From Pseudoselenomonas ruminantium (GTDB taxonomy: Bacteria; Bacillota; Negativicutes; Selenomonadales; Selenomonadaceae): 64,000 nucleotides of DNA. Below, piece after piece: positions 8,526 through 17,065 of this stretch (position 1 is the first letter of the stretch; each line of letters opens with the position of its first letter). The stretch spans positions 62,001 to 126,000 of the forward strand of contig SVBX01000004.1 in the NCBI GenBank assembly GCA_015058655.1, written 5' to 3'. Position numbers and translations under genes: made by a program. The notes beneath the pieces are model-generated. The model searched no databases, was not told the origin of the DNA, and was given only the letters and a program-made list of their open reading frames with translations.

Positions 8526-10202
8526 ATGAAGCAGCATTATGTGATGTCTGTGGGGGTGGATGACTTCCGGGAGGTGCGGGAGCAGTATTACTATGTGGAC
8601 AAGACAGATTTCATCAGGCGGCTGATTGACGGTCATGCCAAGGCCACGCTGATTACCCGACCACGGCGTTTTGGCAAGACTTTGGCCATGAGCATGTTGT
8701 ACTACTTCTTTTCCAACAAGGATGCAGAAGCTAATCGAGTGCTGTTCGAGGGCAGCAAGATAGAGCAAGCCGGAGAGCAGTATATGGCAGAGCAGGGCTC
8801 ACGGCCTGTGGTGTTCCTCAGTTTGAAGGATATCAAAGAGGATACTCTGGAAGGTATGCTGGCTTCCTTTGGCGAGGCCATGAAAAATGTCTACTATGAC
8901 TTCAGATTCTTGCTGGAAGGCACAACGCTGATTCCTGTGGAGAAAGAGGTTTTTGAAGCGGTGCTGTCCGGCAAAGCCTCACGCAATGACCTGCAGTATT
9001 CCCTCAAGAACCTGACGGTCTATCTGGAAAGGTACTATGGCAAGCAGGTGCTGGTGCTGATAGACGAGTACGATGCTCCCATCCAGTATGCCTGGGATTA
9101 CGGCTATTATGACGAGGCCATCGTCTTCGTGAGGAACTACCTCAGCTCCGTGCTGAAGACCAACCCGGCGCTGGATTTTGCAGTGCTTACGGGAGTGCTG
9201 AGGATTGCCAAGGAGAGCATCTTCAGCTCCTTGAACAATCTGGAAATGGCAAGTGTAGCTTTTGGCGAATATAAGGATGTCATGGGCTTTACCTATGAGG
9301 AGATACAGAAGATGACAGCGGATTTCCAAGTGGAAGATAAGCTGCCGGAAATCAAGGCCTGGTATGATGGTTACAATTTTGATGGGCAGGAGATTTACAA
9401 TCCCTGGTCGGTCATAAACTATTTCAAGCATAAATGCCGCCCTGCCGCCTATTGGGTGAATACCTCAGGCAATGCCATCCTGCGGCATATGCTGCAACAT
9501 GCTACTGCTGCCCAGAGCAGAAGCCTGGCGGAACTGTTGCGGGGGAAAAAGGTTTCTGCTGGCCTAGAGGAAGGCGTCATCTATGATGAAATCTATCAAA
9601 ACAGCGATGCCCTGTATTCCATGCTGCTGACTACCGGTTACCTTACCATGGTGGATTATCCTGACCCTTATATGGACGAGGAAGGCGCTACCATGAGGAT
9701 TCCCAATCGTGAAATCCGCACCCTGTTCAAGAAAGAGGTCATGCGCCATCTGGCCAATCTGGAAGGGGACTCGGAGCTTCTGCGCAATCTCCTGCATAGT
9801 TTGCTAGGCGGCAATGCCGCTGATTTTGAGGAGGCGTTGTCAAATTACCTGCGCCTGCTGGCCAGCTTCTACGATACGGCAGCCAGGGAAAGCTTCTACC
9901 ACGGCTTGGTGCTGGGGCTTTTGGCCACTCTCATGCCGCGCTTTGAGGTAGTGTCAAACCGCGAAAGCGGCTATGGCAGGTTCGATGTAGCCATTTTCCC
10001 CGGCAAAGGCCAGACCGCAGGTGCCCTGCTTGAGTTCAAGGTGGCAGATAGCGAAGCAGAGATGCCAGAGCGGGCGCAGGAAGCCTTGGCGCAGATAGAA
10101 GCCAATCAGTATGCGGCTGAATTCGAGCGGCGCGGGGTGAAGGATTTCTGGCAGTACGGCATTGCCTTTTGGGGCAAGAAATGCCATATTGAGGCCAGAT
10201 GA
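8526..10202 (+). CDS. AAA-ATPase-like / PD-(D/E)XK nuclease domain protein
   Basis: 558 residues. The N-terminal half matches the AAA-ATPase-like family common in anaerobe genomes: YYYVDKTDFIRRLID, a variant P-loop TRPRRFGKTLA (residues about 45-56) and LVLIDEYDAPI as the Walker B segment. The C-terminal 100 residues hold a PD-(D/E)XK-type core, GYGRFDVAIFPG then GALLEFKVA. Such proteins are usually multi-copy; their role (defence, mobile elements) is not settled. It is monocistronic, with its own promoter, and ends about 125 bp before hisC. A 38-codon piece resembling the C-terminus of this family is at 24057-24173. Confidence 0.8.
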   Translation: MKQHYVMSVGVDDFREVREQYYYVDKTDFIRRLIDGHAKATLITRPRRFGKTLAMSMLYYFFSNKDAEANRVLFEGSKIEQAGEQYMAEQGSRPVVFLSLKDIKEDTLEGMLASFGEAMKNVYYDFRFLLEGTTLIPVEKEVFEAVLSGKASRNDLQYSLKNLTVYLERYYGKQVLVLIDEYDAPIQYAWDYGYYDEAIVFVRNYLSSVLKTNPALDFAVLTGVLRIAKESIFSSLNNLEMASVAFGEYKDVMGFTYEEIQKMTADFQVEDKLPEIKAWYDGYNFDGQEIYNPWSVINYFKHKCRPAAYWVNTSGNAILRHMLQHATAAQSRSLAELLRGKKVSAGLEEGVIYDEIYQNSDALYSMLLTTGYLTMVDYPDPYMDEEGATMRIPNREIRTLFKKEVMRHLANLEGDSELLRNLLHSLLGGNAADFEEALSNYLRLLASFYDTAARESFYHGLVLGLLATLMPRFEVVSNRESGYGRFDVAIFPGKGQTAGALLEFKVADSEAEMPERAQEALAQIEANQYAAEFERRGVKDFWQYGIAFWGKKCHIEAR

Positions 10203-10258
10203 GTTTTTCGCAGGCAGGAATTTTCTCTGCAAAAATAGAAATTGTGCCGTGCATATCC

Positions 10259-10287
10259 ATGACAAATGGAGGGTAAATTGCTACAAT
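10259..10287 (+). promoter_or_regulatory. promoter of hisC
   Basis: ATGACA, 17-bp spacer, TACAAT, about 48 bp before the chosen start. Confidence 0.6.
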
Positions 10288-10334
10288 AGAAACAGTTGTA
10301 AACTTGTAATCAAAAAGCCGGGAGGTATTTGTAT

Positions 10335-11384
10335 ATGAGCTTTAGCGATAATATCCGCCGTGTCACACCCTATACCCCTGGGGAGCAGCCCCAGCGCAAG
10401 GTCATCAAGCTGAATACCAATGAGTCGCCCTATCCCCCCTCTCCCCAGGTGGTGGAGGCTATCCGGGCTATCAAGGCTTCCAAGCTGCGGCTATACCCTG
10501 ACCCGGATTGCCGTGAGCTGCGGGAGACGTTGGCAGAGGAGTACGGCCTTGAGCCCGAGGAGGTCTTCGTGGGAGTCGGCTCTGACGATGTGCTGTCCAT
10601 GTGTTTTTTGACTTTCTTTGCGGGAAAGAAGCCGGTGCTCTTCAATGATGTTACCTATTCCTTTTATGAGGTCTGGGCAGATGTGTACCGCATTCCCTAT
10701 GAGACCGTGCCCTTGAGGGAAGATTTCTCCTTTGGCCCGGAAGGCTTTTTGAAGGAGAATGGGGGCATAGTCATCTGCAACCCCAATGCGCCTACCAGTT
10801 TGGAAGCTGATATGGCGGATATTGAAAGAGTGGTGGCGGAGAATCAGGATTCGGTGGTGCTCATTGACGAGGCCTATGTTGACTTCGGTGGCCGCACTGC
10901 CCTGCCGCTGCTGAAGAAATATCCCAATGTGGTCATCGTCCGCACCATGTCCAAGTCCCGGGCCCTGGCAGGGATGCGGGTGGGCTATGCCTTCGGCAGC
11001 AAGGAGCTCATCAAGGCCCTGCACGATGTGAAGTTCTCCGTGAATTCCTACACTCTCAATATGCCAGCTCTGGCAGCCGGCGTGGCGGCGGCAAATGACA
11101 GGGAGTATTTCGAGGAAACTGTGGACAGGGTGCTGGTGACCAGGGAAAAGACCAAGGAGGCGTTGAGGAGCTTTGGCTTCACGGTGCTGGAATCCCGCAC
11201 AAATTTCCTCTTTGCCAAGCCCCCTGCCGGGAACTCGGCAGCAGAGCTTTTTGCAAAGCTGAAGGAGAAGGACATCTATGTGAGGTATTTTGGCAAGCCG
11301 CGGCTTTCTGACTACCTGCGCATCACCATTGGCACAGATGCGGAGATGGAGCAGTTCATCAAGGCCCTGCAGGATATTTTATGA
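10335..11384 (+). CDS. hisC: histidinol-phosphate aminotransferase
   Basis: 349 residues. Fold-type I PLP aminotransferase that converts imidazole acetol phosphate to histidinol phosphate in histidine synthesis. Visible motifs: KLNTNESPYPPSP at the N-terminus, VIDEAYVDF with the cofactor Asp, and the PLP-lysine region TMSKSRALAGMRVGYA. The ATG at 10335 is chosen because GGGAGGT lies 9 bp before it; a TTG at 10329 is too close. It stands alone, away from other his genes. Related enzymes acting on aromatic or other amino acids look similar, so substrate is by family. Confidence 0.88.
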   Translation: MSFSDNIRRVTPYTPGEQPQRKVIKLNTNESPYPPSPQVVEAIRAIKASKLRLYPDPDCRELRETLAEEYGLEPEEVFVGVGSDDVLSMCFLTFFAGKKPVLFNDVTYSFYEVWADVYRIPYETVPLREDFSFGPEGFLKENGGIVICNPNAPTSLEADMADIERVVAENQDSVVLIDEAYVDFGGRTALPLLKKYPNVVIVRTMSKSRALAGMRVGYAFGSKELIKALHDVKFSVNSYTLNMPALAAGVAAANDREYFEETVDRVLVTREKTKEALRSFGFTVLESRTNFLFAKPPAGNSAAELFAKLKEKDIYVRYFGKPRLSDYLRITIGTDAEMEQFIKALQDIL

Positions 11385-11403
11385 GCGGATTATATTGATA
11401 GCA

Positions 11404-11439
11404 AAAAAAGGCTTCGGCGCGATGCCGAAGCCTTTTGCG
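11404..11439. terminator. bidirectional terminator between hisC and ldh
   Basis: AAAAGGCTTCGGC/GCCGAAGCCTTTT with a 5-nt loop; A and T runs on both sides allow it to act on both converging genes. Confidence 0.9.
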
Positions 11440-11469
11440 TATGGTTTTGAGTTTGGGTGGTTGTGGTTC

Positions 11470-12426
11470 TTACTTGATGCCTGCACCATCCAGAGCGCTG
11501 CGGACGCTCTTGGCAGCTGCGTGCATCTTCTCCAGCTCTTCGTCGGTGAGATGGATCTCGAAGGAGCGCATGATACCAGTGGAGCAGATCATGCGGGGGA
11601 TGGAGAGGGCCACATCGTGGAGGCCATACTCGCCGTCCAGCACTGCGGAGCAGGGCAGGATGGTGTGCTCATCGTAGAGCACAGCCTTGATGAAGCGGCA
11701 AGCAGCCATGGCGATACCGGTGTTGGTGAAGCCCTTCTTGTTGATGACATCGTAAGCGACCTGCACCAGCTCGTTCTCGACAGCGGTCTTGTCCAGCTTG
11801 TCGGTGTGGTGGAAGTACTCATCCAGGTGCTCGAGAGCGAAGCCTGCGCAGCCGGTGGTGGACCATGCTACGAAAGCGCTGTTGCCGTGCTCGCCGAGAA
11901 CATAGCCGTTGATGTTCTTCGGATCCACCTGGTACTTGTCAGCCAGGATGCGACGGAAACGATAGGTCTCCAGCATGGTGCCGGTGCCCAGGATGAGGTT
12001 GCGGGGGTAGTCGAACTGAGTGGAAACAACATAGGTTGCCACATCCAGCGGGTTGGTGATCATGATGATCATGGCCTCTTTCGTGTACTTCACGATTTCG
12101 CCCATGACGGAGCTCATGATCTTGGCGTTGGTGCCAGCCAGCTTCAGGCGGTCAGGAGTCTCGCCCGGGCGGATGGAGGGGCCAGCGGTGATGACGATGA
12201 TGTTGGCATCGCGGCAATCCTCATAGGTGCCCAGATGGAACTTGATGTTGGTGCTGTAAACGCAGGAAGTAGCATGGCTGGAGTCCTTGGCCTCGCCCCA
12301 AGCCTTGTCTTCATTGAGGTCGATGAGAGCCACCTCAGTAGCCAGCTGGAAATCAGCGATCTTGTTGGCTACGGCGGAACCTACATTGCTGGCACCGATG
12401 ACAACGATTTTTCTTCTGTTGTTCAT
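11470..12426 (-). CDS. ldh: L-lactate / L-2-hydroxyacid dehydrogenase
   Basis: 318 residues, usual length. NAD-dependent reduction of pyruvate (or another 2-oxoacid). GASNVGSAVA (about 11-20) is the nucleotide-binding loop, NPLDVATYV the Asp/Arg proton relay region, and GEHGNSAFVAWST holds the catalytic His. The substrate loop reads GPSIRPGET where classical lactate dehydrogenases have a Gln followed by KPGET, so the specificity residue differs; the GEHGNS-FVAWST stretch recalls L-2-hydroxyisocaproate dehydrogenase. In this lactate-rich context a lactate dehydrogenase role is most likely but not proven. It is expressed from a promoter at 12562-12590 through a leader of about 130 nt with two hairpins. 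Confidence 0.85.
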   Translation of the reverse strand: MNNRRKIVVIGASNVGSAVANKIADFQLATEVALIDLNEDKAWGEAKDSSHATSCVYSTNIKFHLGTYEDCRDANIIVITAGPSIRPGETPDRLKLAGTNAKIMSSVMGEIVKYTKEAMIIMITNPLDVATYVVSTQFDYPRNLILGTGTMLETYRFRRILADKYQVDPKNINGYVLGEHGNSAFVAWSTTGCAGFALEHLDEYFHHTDKLDKTAVENELVQVAYDVINKKGFTNTGIAMAACRFIKAVLYDEHTILPCSAVLDGEYGLHDVALSIPRMICSTGIMRSFEIHLTDEELEKMHAAAKSVRSALDGAGIK

Positions 12427-12439
12427 TTTTCAAAAACCC

Positions 12440-12535
12440 CCTGTAAATCATAGAAGCTTATACCATGGGAACATTTCCCCGCGGTACATGGCAAAACCGA
12501 CCTGGTGATTTCAGTGGTGAACCGGGTCGGTTTGT
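12440..12535 (-). promoter_or_regulatory. structured 5' leader of ldh
   Basis: Two hairpins lie between promoter and start: one pairing AAACCGACC with GGTCGGTTTT, which ends in a short U run, and a second pairing TACC-GGGGAA with TTCCC-GGTA. This could be an attenuator or an mRNA-stabilising leader; no known riboswitch class was recognised. Confidence 0.45.
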
Positions 12536-12561
12536 AAAGTATATCTTTAGGAATCAATTCA

Positions 12562-12590
12562 ATCCTACCATTGTGGGGAATAGTTGTCAA
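12562..12590 (-). promoter_or_regulatory. promoter of ldh
   Basis: TTGACA, 17-bp spacer, TAGGAT on the minus strand. Confidence 0.7.
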
Positions 12591-12683
12591 TGCAGCTGAA
12601 AATAGAAATTAAAGCGGTTTTTTTTTGACGATTCAGATTAGGGCGCGAAAGGATTTTTTTCCGTGAAGTTTTGCTGAAAAGTG

Positions 12684-12712
12684 TTGTGCCCGCAGGGGTT
12701 TTGGGGTATTAT
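12684..12712 (+). promoter_or_regulatory. promoter of mreB/mbl
   Basis: TTGTGC, 17-bp spacer, TATTAT. The predicted transcript starts near 12719, which rules out the in-frame ATG at 12718 as the real start. Confidence 0.65.
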
Positions 12713-12774
12713 ATACCATGTCTAATGACCTAGTATTAAATACGAAAGTTTTACATAGAATGAGAGGGCTTCAT

Positions 12775-13797
12775 ATGTTTGGCATGAATATGGATATCGG
12801 CATTGATTTGGGCACTGCGAATGTGCTGGTTTATGTGAAGGGCAAGGGCATTGTGCTGCGGGAGCCATCTGTGGTGGCAGTGGACAAGGACACCAACCGG
12901 GTGCTGGCTATCGGTGAGGAGGCTCGCCGCATGATTGGCCGCACTCCCGGCAATATCGTGGCTATCCGCCCCCTGCGGGAGGGCGTGATTGCAGATTACG
13001 ATATCACGGAGACCATGCTGCGCCATTTCATCGAGAAAGTGGTGGGCAGGAGCTTCGTGTTCCGTCCCCGCATCATGATCTGCATTCCCTCCGGCGTCAC
13101 CATGGTGGAGCAGAGGGCTGTGCAGGAGGCTGCCGAGCAGGCAGGGGCGCGACATACCCAGCTCATAGAGGAGCCTTTGGCAGCAGCCCTGGGCGCAAAC
13201 CTGGATATTTCTGAGCCTTATGGCTCCATGGTGGTGGATATCGGCGGCGGCACCACGGATATTGCCGTGATTTCCCTGGGAGGCATTGTCCAGAGCGCCA
13301 GCCTGCGCATTGCCGGCGACCGCTTCGACTCTGATATCATCGCCTATGTGAAGAAGACCTTCAACCTGATGATTGGCGAGCGCACGGCAGAGAATATCAA
13401 GATGGAAGTGGGAGCGGCCTTTGCCGATGCCAGGAATGAAGTCATGGACATCCGGGGCAGGGATCTCCTGTCCGGCTTGCCCAAGACCGTGCAGATTACC
13501 ACGGCGCAGGCCAATGAGGCGGTTTATACCTCTGTCCATGCCATCGTGGACTGCGTGAAGAAGGTCCTGGAGGATACGCCGCCTGAGCTGTCGGCAGATA
13601 TCATGGACAGGGGAATCGTCCTGACCGGCGGCGGTGCCCTCATCTATGGCCTTGATGAGCTGATTCGCCGCGAGACGCAGATTCCCACGGTCGTGGCTAC
13701 AGATGCCATGAGCTGCGTGGCCCTGGGCTGCGGCAAGGCGCTGGATGCCTTCTCGCGTTTCGATGGCAAGGCCATGAATACAAGGTTCTCAAAATAA
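12775..13797 (+). CDS. mbl: rod-shape protein MreB/Mbl
   Basis: 340 residues from the ATG at 12775, which follows GAGAGGG; the upstream in-frame ATG would lie at the transcription start. Bacterial actin that organises cell-wall synthesis. Actin-fold motifs: IGIDLGTANVLVYVKGKGIV (phosphate 1), SMVVDIGGGTTDIAVISLGG (phosphate 2) and GIVLTGGGALIYGLDELI (adenosine). It is followed by two rod-protein genes, the same order as mbl-flhO-flhP in Bacillus, so it is probably the Mbl paralogue rather than the mreBCD member. It ends in its own terminator. Confidence 0.93.
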   Translation: MFGMNMDIGIDLGTANVLVYVKGKGIVLREPSVVAVDKDTNRVLAIGEEARRMIGRTPGNIVAIRPLREGVIADYDITETMLRHFIEKVVGRSFVFRPRIMICIPSGVTMVEQRAVQEAAEQAGARHTQLIEEPLAAALGANLDISEPYGSMVVDIGGGTTDIAVISLGGIVQSASLRIAGDRFDSDIIAYVKKTFNLMIGERTAENIKMEVGAAFADARNEVMDIRGRDLLSGLPKTVQITTAQANEAVYTSVHAIVDCVKKVLEDTPPELSADIMDRGIVLTGGGALIYGLDELIRRETQIPTVVATDAMSCVALGCGKALDAFSRFDGKAMNTRFSK

Positions 13798-13804
13798 ATT
13801 TTTG

Positions 13805-13827
13805 CCCTCTCGCAAGAGAGGGTTTTT
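13805..13827 (+). terminator. terminator of mbl
   Basis: CCCTCTC-GCAA-GAGAGGG followed by TTTTTCT. Confidence 0.9.
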
Positions 13828-13924
13828 CTGTTTCATGGCGAAGTATAGAAGTAAGTTGAGGTATCGACAAAATCAATTTGCATGATTTTGCTGAAAAAAT
13901 GATAGATTTTGGGGAGGAAAAGCT

Positions 13925-14743
13925 ATGTGGCGTGGTTTATATACGGCAGCGTCAGGCATGATCACCGAAATGAAGCGCACCGATACTCTGGCCAACAACT
14001 TGGCCAATGCCAATACAGCAGGGTTCAAGCGGGATGAAGCTATCAACAGGGAGTTCGAGCCCATGCTCATTCGCCGCATCAATGACGGCACGGACAGGGG
14101 CAATGTCACTACCTTCAAAGGGTTCCATGTGGGGGATGACCTTCCCCGGGTGGGCACCTTGGGGCTGGGCTCATATATCGACGAGATTGCTACCGACCAC
14201 AGCCAGGGAGGCTTCCAGACCACGGGAAATCCGCTGGATCTTGGGATTTCCGGGGACGGCTATTTCGCCGTGGACACCCCCCAGGGGGTGCGCTATACCC
14301 GCAACGGCAGCTTTTTCCGCAGCAGGACAGGGGAGATCCAGACGGTGAACGGCCAGCGGGTGCGTGGCCGCAACGGGCAGGGCATCACCATTCCCCGCAA
14401 CGCCGTCCAGCTCAATGTCAGCCCCGAAGGGGAGGTCTCTGCCATGGTGGAGGGACAGAGGCAGGTGCTGGGGCAGCTGGCGCTGGTGAGCTTCGGCCCT
14501 GACCCCAGAGCGGTGCTGAAGCAGGGGGAGAGCCTTTACTATCCCCAGGAAGGGGCCCAGCCCCAGCCTGCCCGGGGCACCATCGAGCAGGGGGTGCTGG
14601 AGGTTTCCAATACCAATGTGGTGTCGGAGATGGTATCCCTCATCAACAATCATCGGGTTTATGAGGCTGGCTCGAAGGCAGTGACTACCCAGGATACCAT
14701 GCTGGACAAGGCCGTGAATGAAATCGCGCCTGTATCCGGCTGA
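13925..14743 (+). CDS. flgF: flagellar basal-body rod protein FlgF (FlhO-type)
   Basis: 272 residues. Proximal/distal rod protein of the flagellum. N-terminal MWRGLYTAASGMITEMKRTD and TLANNLANANTAGFKRDE form the conserved rod/hook signature; GNPLDLGISGDGYFAVDTP and the C-terminal EMVSLINNHRVYEAGSKAV complete it. The closest pattern is the FlgF/FlgG family; the order after mbl and before flgG points to FlgF/FlhO. It starts behind GGGGAGG and is separated from flgG by 94 bp that hold a second, sigma-28-type promoter. Confidence 0.88.
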   Translation: MWRGLYTAASGMITEMKRTDTLANNLANANTAGFKRDEAINREFEPMLIRRINDGTDRGNVTTFKGFHVGDDLPRVGTLGLGSYIDEIATDHSQGGFQTTGNPLDLGISGDGYFAVDTPQGVRYTRNGSFFRSRTGEIQTVNGQRVRGRNGQGITIPRNAVQLNVSPEGEVSAMVEGQRQVLGQLALVSFGPDPRAVLKQGESLYYPQEGAQPQPARGTIEQGVLEVSNTNVVSEMVSLINNHRVYEAGSKAVTTQDTMLDKAVNEIAPVSG

Positions 14744-14772
14744 GTGCCAGGCCTGAGATGAATATATTTATT

Positions 14773-14801
14773 TAAGAAAAACGCAGTTCCTTTCGATATA
14801 A
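14773..14801 (+). promoter_or_regulatory. sigma-28 (SigD/FliA-type) promoter of flgG
   Basis: TAAG, 15 bp, then TTCGATATAA; the box spacing equals that of sigma-28 promoters (TAAA-N15-GCCGATAA). It is 37 bp before the flgG start. The same CGATATA box occurs before the flagellin gene. Confidence 0.7.
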
Positions 14802-14837
14802 TCCATAGGAGCTAGTTTAAGATGGAGGGATGTTCCT

Positions 14838-15629
14838 ATGATGAGATCGCTTTGGTCGGCTGCCTCAGGCATGATCGCCCAACAGACAAATATGGATGTT
14901 ATTTCCAACAATATCGCCAATGTCAATGACTACGGCGGCAAGAAGGTAAGGGCTGAGTTCCAGGATTTGCTTTATCAGACTGTCCGTGAGGCAGGGGCAA
15001 CTTCCGGTGCAGATGCCCAGTATCCCACGGGCAAGCAGATTGGCTTGGGCACCAGGGTGGCTGCCACCCAGCGTGTCTTCACCCAGGGGCCGCTGCAGAC
15101 TACGGATGTCCCCACAGATGTGGGCATCCAGGGGGAGGGTTTCTTCCGCATCACCCTGCCGGATGGCACCACAGCCTACACTCGTGACGGCACCTTCAAG
15201 CTTGATTCCAACCGCCGCATGGTGACTACGGACGGCTACCCCCTGGCAGACGGCATCACCTTTGACCAGACTTCTCCGGCTGATTCCATCGTCATTGCGG
15301 GAGATGGCACCGTCAGCGAGACGCCTGCCGGGGGCACTACCCAGCAGGTAGGCCAGATTACCCTGGCCAGGTTCGTGAATCCTGCGGGCCTTACCGCTAT
15401 CGGCAAGAACCTCTTCATTGTCTCCGAGGCCTCCGGGGAGGCTATCGAGAGCAATCCCGGGGAGCAGGGGGCAGGCACCCTCACCCAGGGGACTCTGGAG
15501 ATGAGCAATGTGCAGATCGTAGAGGAAATGGTGCATATGATCATTTCCCAGCGTGCCTATGAATCCAATTCCAAGGCGGTCACCACTTCCGACTCCATGC
15601 TGGAGATCGCCAATGGCCTGAAGCGTTGA
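14838..15629 (+). CDS. flgG: flagellar basal-body rod protein FlgG
   Basis: 263 residues, typical for the distal rod protein. MMRSLWSAASGMIAQQTNMD and NNIANVNDYGGKKVRAEFQD at the N-terminus, IGLGTRVAATQRVFTQG and VGIQGEGFFRITLPDGT centrally, and EEMVHMIISQRAYESNSKAV at the C-terminus are diagnostic. It starts behind GATGGAGGG. The stop overlaps the TTG start of flgA. Confidence 0.95.
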   Translation: MMRSLWSAASGMIAQQTNMDVISNNIANVNDYGGKKVRAEFQDLLYQTVREAGATSGADAQYPTGKQIGLGTRVAATQRVFTQGPLQTTDVPTDVGIQGEGFFRITLPDGTTAYTRDGTFKLDSNRRMVTTDGYPLADGITFDQTSPADSIVIAGDGTVSETPAGGTTQQVGQITLARFVNPAGLTAIGKNLFIVSEASGEAIESNPGEQGAGTLTQGTLEMSNVQIVEEMVHMIISQRAYESNSKAVTTSDSMLEIANGLKR

Positions 15630-16411
15630 TAAAGCATGATGTGAGGAGAGCCTTCGGGACTCTCCTCTTAGGTTTCTTTTTGGCTCTGGCATCCTGGGTT
15701 ATGGCAGGCTGGTCGGAACCTGCCAGGACAGAGGCTTATGGCGCGGGGCTGCAGGCAGATGCCTTCCCCCAGATGCTGCCCTCGGAGCAGTTCGCGGCTC
15801 TGGCGGCGGAGAAGCTGGAGGAGAGGCTGGCTGGGAATGGGGAGACGCGCCGCCATGAGCTGAAGCTGCTGCGGGCGCCACAGCCCATGCGGCTGCCTGA
15901 GGGGGAGGTCACCTGCGAGGTGCAGCTGCCCAAAATCATCAATTACGGTCTCAGCACGCCGGTGAATATGCTGGTCTATGTGAATGGCAGCCTCTTTCGC
16001 CGTACGGTCTGCTATTACAAGGTGCTGGTGTACGAGCAGGTGCTGCTGGTGACCCATGACCTGGGGCTGGAGCATCCCTTCACTGCCGCTGATGTGCGCT
16101 CGGAGGAACGGCAGGTGGAAGCTGCTTCCGTAGATTACTTCCACAGCCCTGACGAGGTCATAGGCAAGGTGCCAGCCCGGGTGCTGAAAGCCGGCCAGGT
16201 GCTGCGCCGCAATATGGTGCAGATGCCCGTGGCGGTGGAGGTGGGCACTCCTGTGGACATCCTGGTGGATGTGAACGGCATCAAGGTCAAGGCCGAGGGC
16301 ATTTCCCTGCAGAAGGGGCGCATCGGCGCCTATATCCGGGTGAAGAATGCCCGCTCCGGCAAATTCCTCCGGGGCAAGGTGATAGATGGCCATACGGTGC
16401 AGATAGAGTGA
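15626..16411 (+). CDS. flgA: flagella basal-body P-ring formation protein FlgA
   Basis: 261 residues. Periplasmic chaperone for P-ring (FlgI) assembly. A hydrophobic signal segment (GTLLLGFFLALASWVMAG) precedes a long N-terminal region, and the C-terminal 120 residues contain the SAF-like domain (RVLKAGQVLRRNMVQMP, then VGTPVDILVDVNGIKVKAEG). The TTG at 15626 overlaps the flgG stop; a GTG at 15641 is an alternative start. Its position before flgH and flgI matches its job. Confidence 0.88.
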   Translation: MIKHDVRRAFGTLLLGFFLALASWVMAGWSEPARTEAYGAGLQADAFPQMLPSEQFAALAAEKLEERLAGNGETRRHELKLLRAPQPMRLPEGEVTCEVQLPKIINYGLSTPVNMLVYVNGSLFRRTVCYYKVLVYEQVLLVTHDLGLEHPFTAADVRSEERQVEAASVDYFHSPDEVIGKVPARVLKAGQVLRRNMVQMPVAVEVGTPVDILVDVNGIKVKAEGISLQKGRIGAYIRVKNARSGKFLRGKVIDGHTVQIE

Positions 16412-16427
16412 TGAAAGGGGAAGGCAG

Positions 16428-17045
16428 ATGAAGAACAAGCCTTTGCTATACAGATGGGGGATTTTTGCTTTGGTGCTCAGCCTGGTGGGGCTTTCCTGCC
16501 TGTGGCCGGGGGGAAGGGCGGAAGCCAAGTCCCTGTGGGTGGAACCAGGCGGCTCTGAGCGGAGCATCTTCGCAGACCGCAAGGCCAGTGGCGTGGGGGA
16601 CATTGTGACCATTGTCATCAGCGAGTCCACTACCCTCAGCACCGCCAAGAATACGGACAATTCCAAGAATGGCTCCACTTCCCTGAATGCAGGCGTGGGC
16701 ATCTTTGACTTCTTGAAAGCAGCCTCGGCCGGTGGTTCCGATTCTTTCTCGGCCAAGGGCAGCGCTACCGCCACCAACAGGGCTATAGCCAATGTGACGG
16801 TGACGGTGACGGAGGTGTTCCCCAACGGGAATATGGTGCTGGAGGGCACTCAGTCCATCTGGCAGAACAAGGATGAGCACAAGATCACCTTCCGGGGCAT
16901 CTGCCGCATGGATGATATACTGTCCAACAACACCATCCCTTCCACTAAGATAGCAGATGCCACCGTGCGCTTTGACGGCAAGGGCCCCTTGAACGCCAAG
17001 CAGCGCCAGGGCATCCTCACCCAGATTTTCAATATCCTCTTCTGA
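16428..17045 (+). CDS. flgH: flagellar L-ring protein FlgH
   Basis: 205 residues. Outer-membrane ring of the basal body. The signal region ends GLSCLWPGGRAEA, so cleavage after AEA by signal peptidase I is plausible; the only Cys lies in a poor lipobox. Family signatures: SIFADRKASGVGDIVTIVISE, ATNRAIANVTVTVTEVFPNG and GICRMDDILSNNTIPSTKIA. An L-ring only makes sense in a cell with an outer membrane, so this gene is direct evidence for a diderm envelope. Confidence 0.93.
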   Translation: MKNKPLLYRWGIFALVLSLVGLSCLWPGGRAEAKSLWVEPGGSERSIFADRKASGVGDIVTIVISESTTLSTAKNTDNSKNGSTSLNAGVGIFDFLKAASAGGSDSFSAKGSATATNRAIANVTVTVTEVFPNGNMVLEGTQSIWQNKDEHKITFRGICRMDDILSNNTIPSTKIADATVRFDGKGPLNAKQRQGILTQIFNILF

Positions 17046-17065
17046 TGAGGGATGGAGGTTTTTCG

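Noticed and set aside
12718-12774. Longer N-terminus for the mbl protein
   Set aside because: The predicted transcription start is at about 12719 and a proper ribosome site precedes the ATG at 12775.
13840-13880. Sigma-28 promoter before flgF
   Set aside because: Only a weak TATA-N15-ATCGACAA match; spacing fits but the boxes are poor, so it is not listed.
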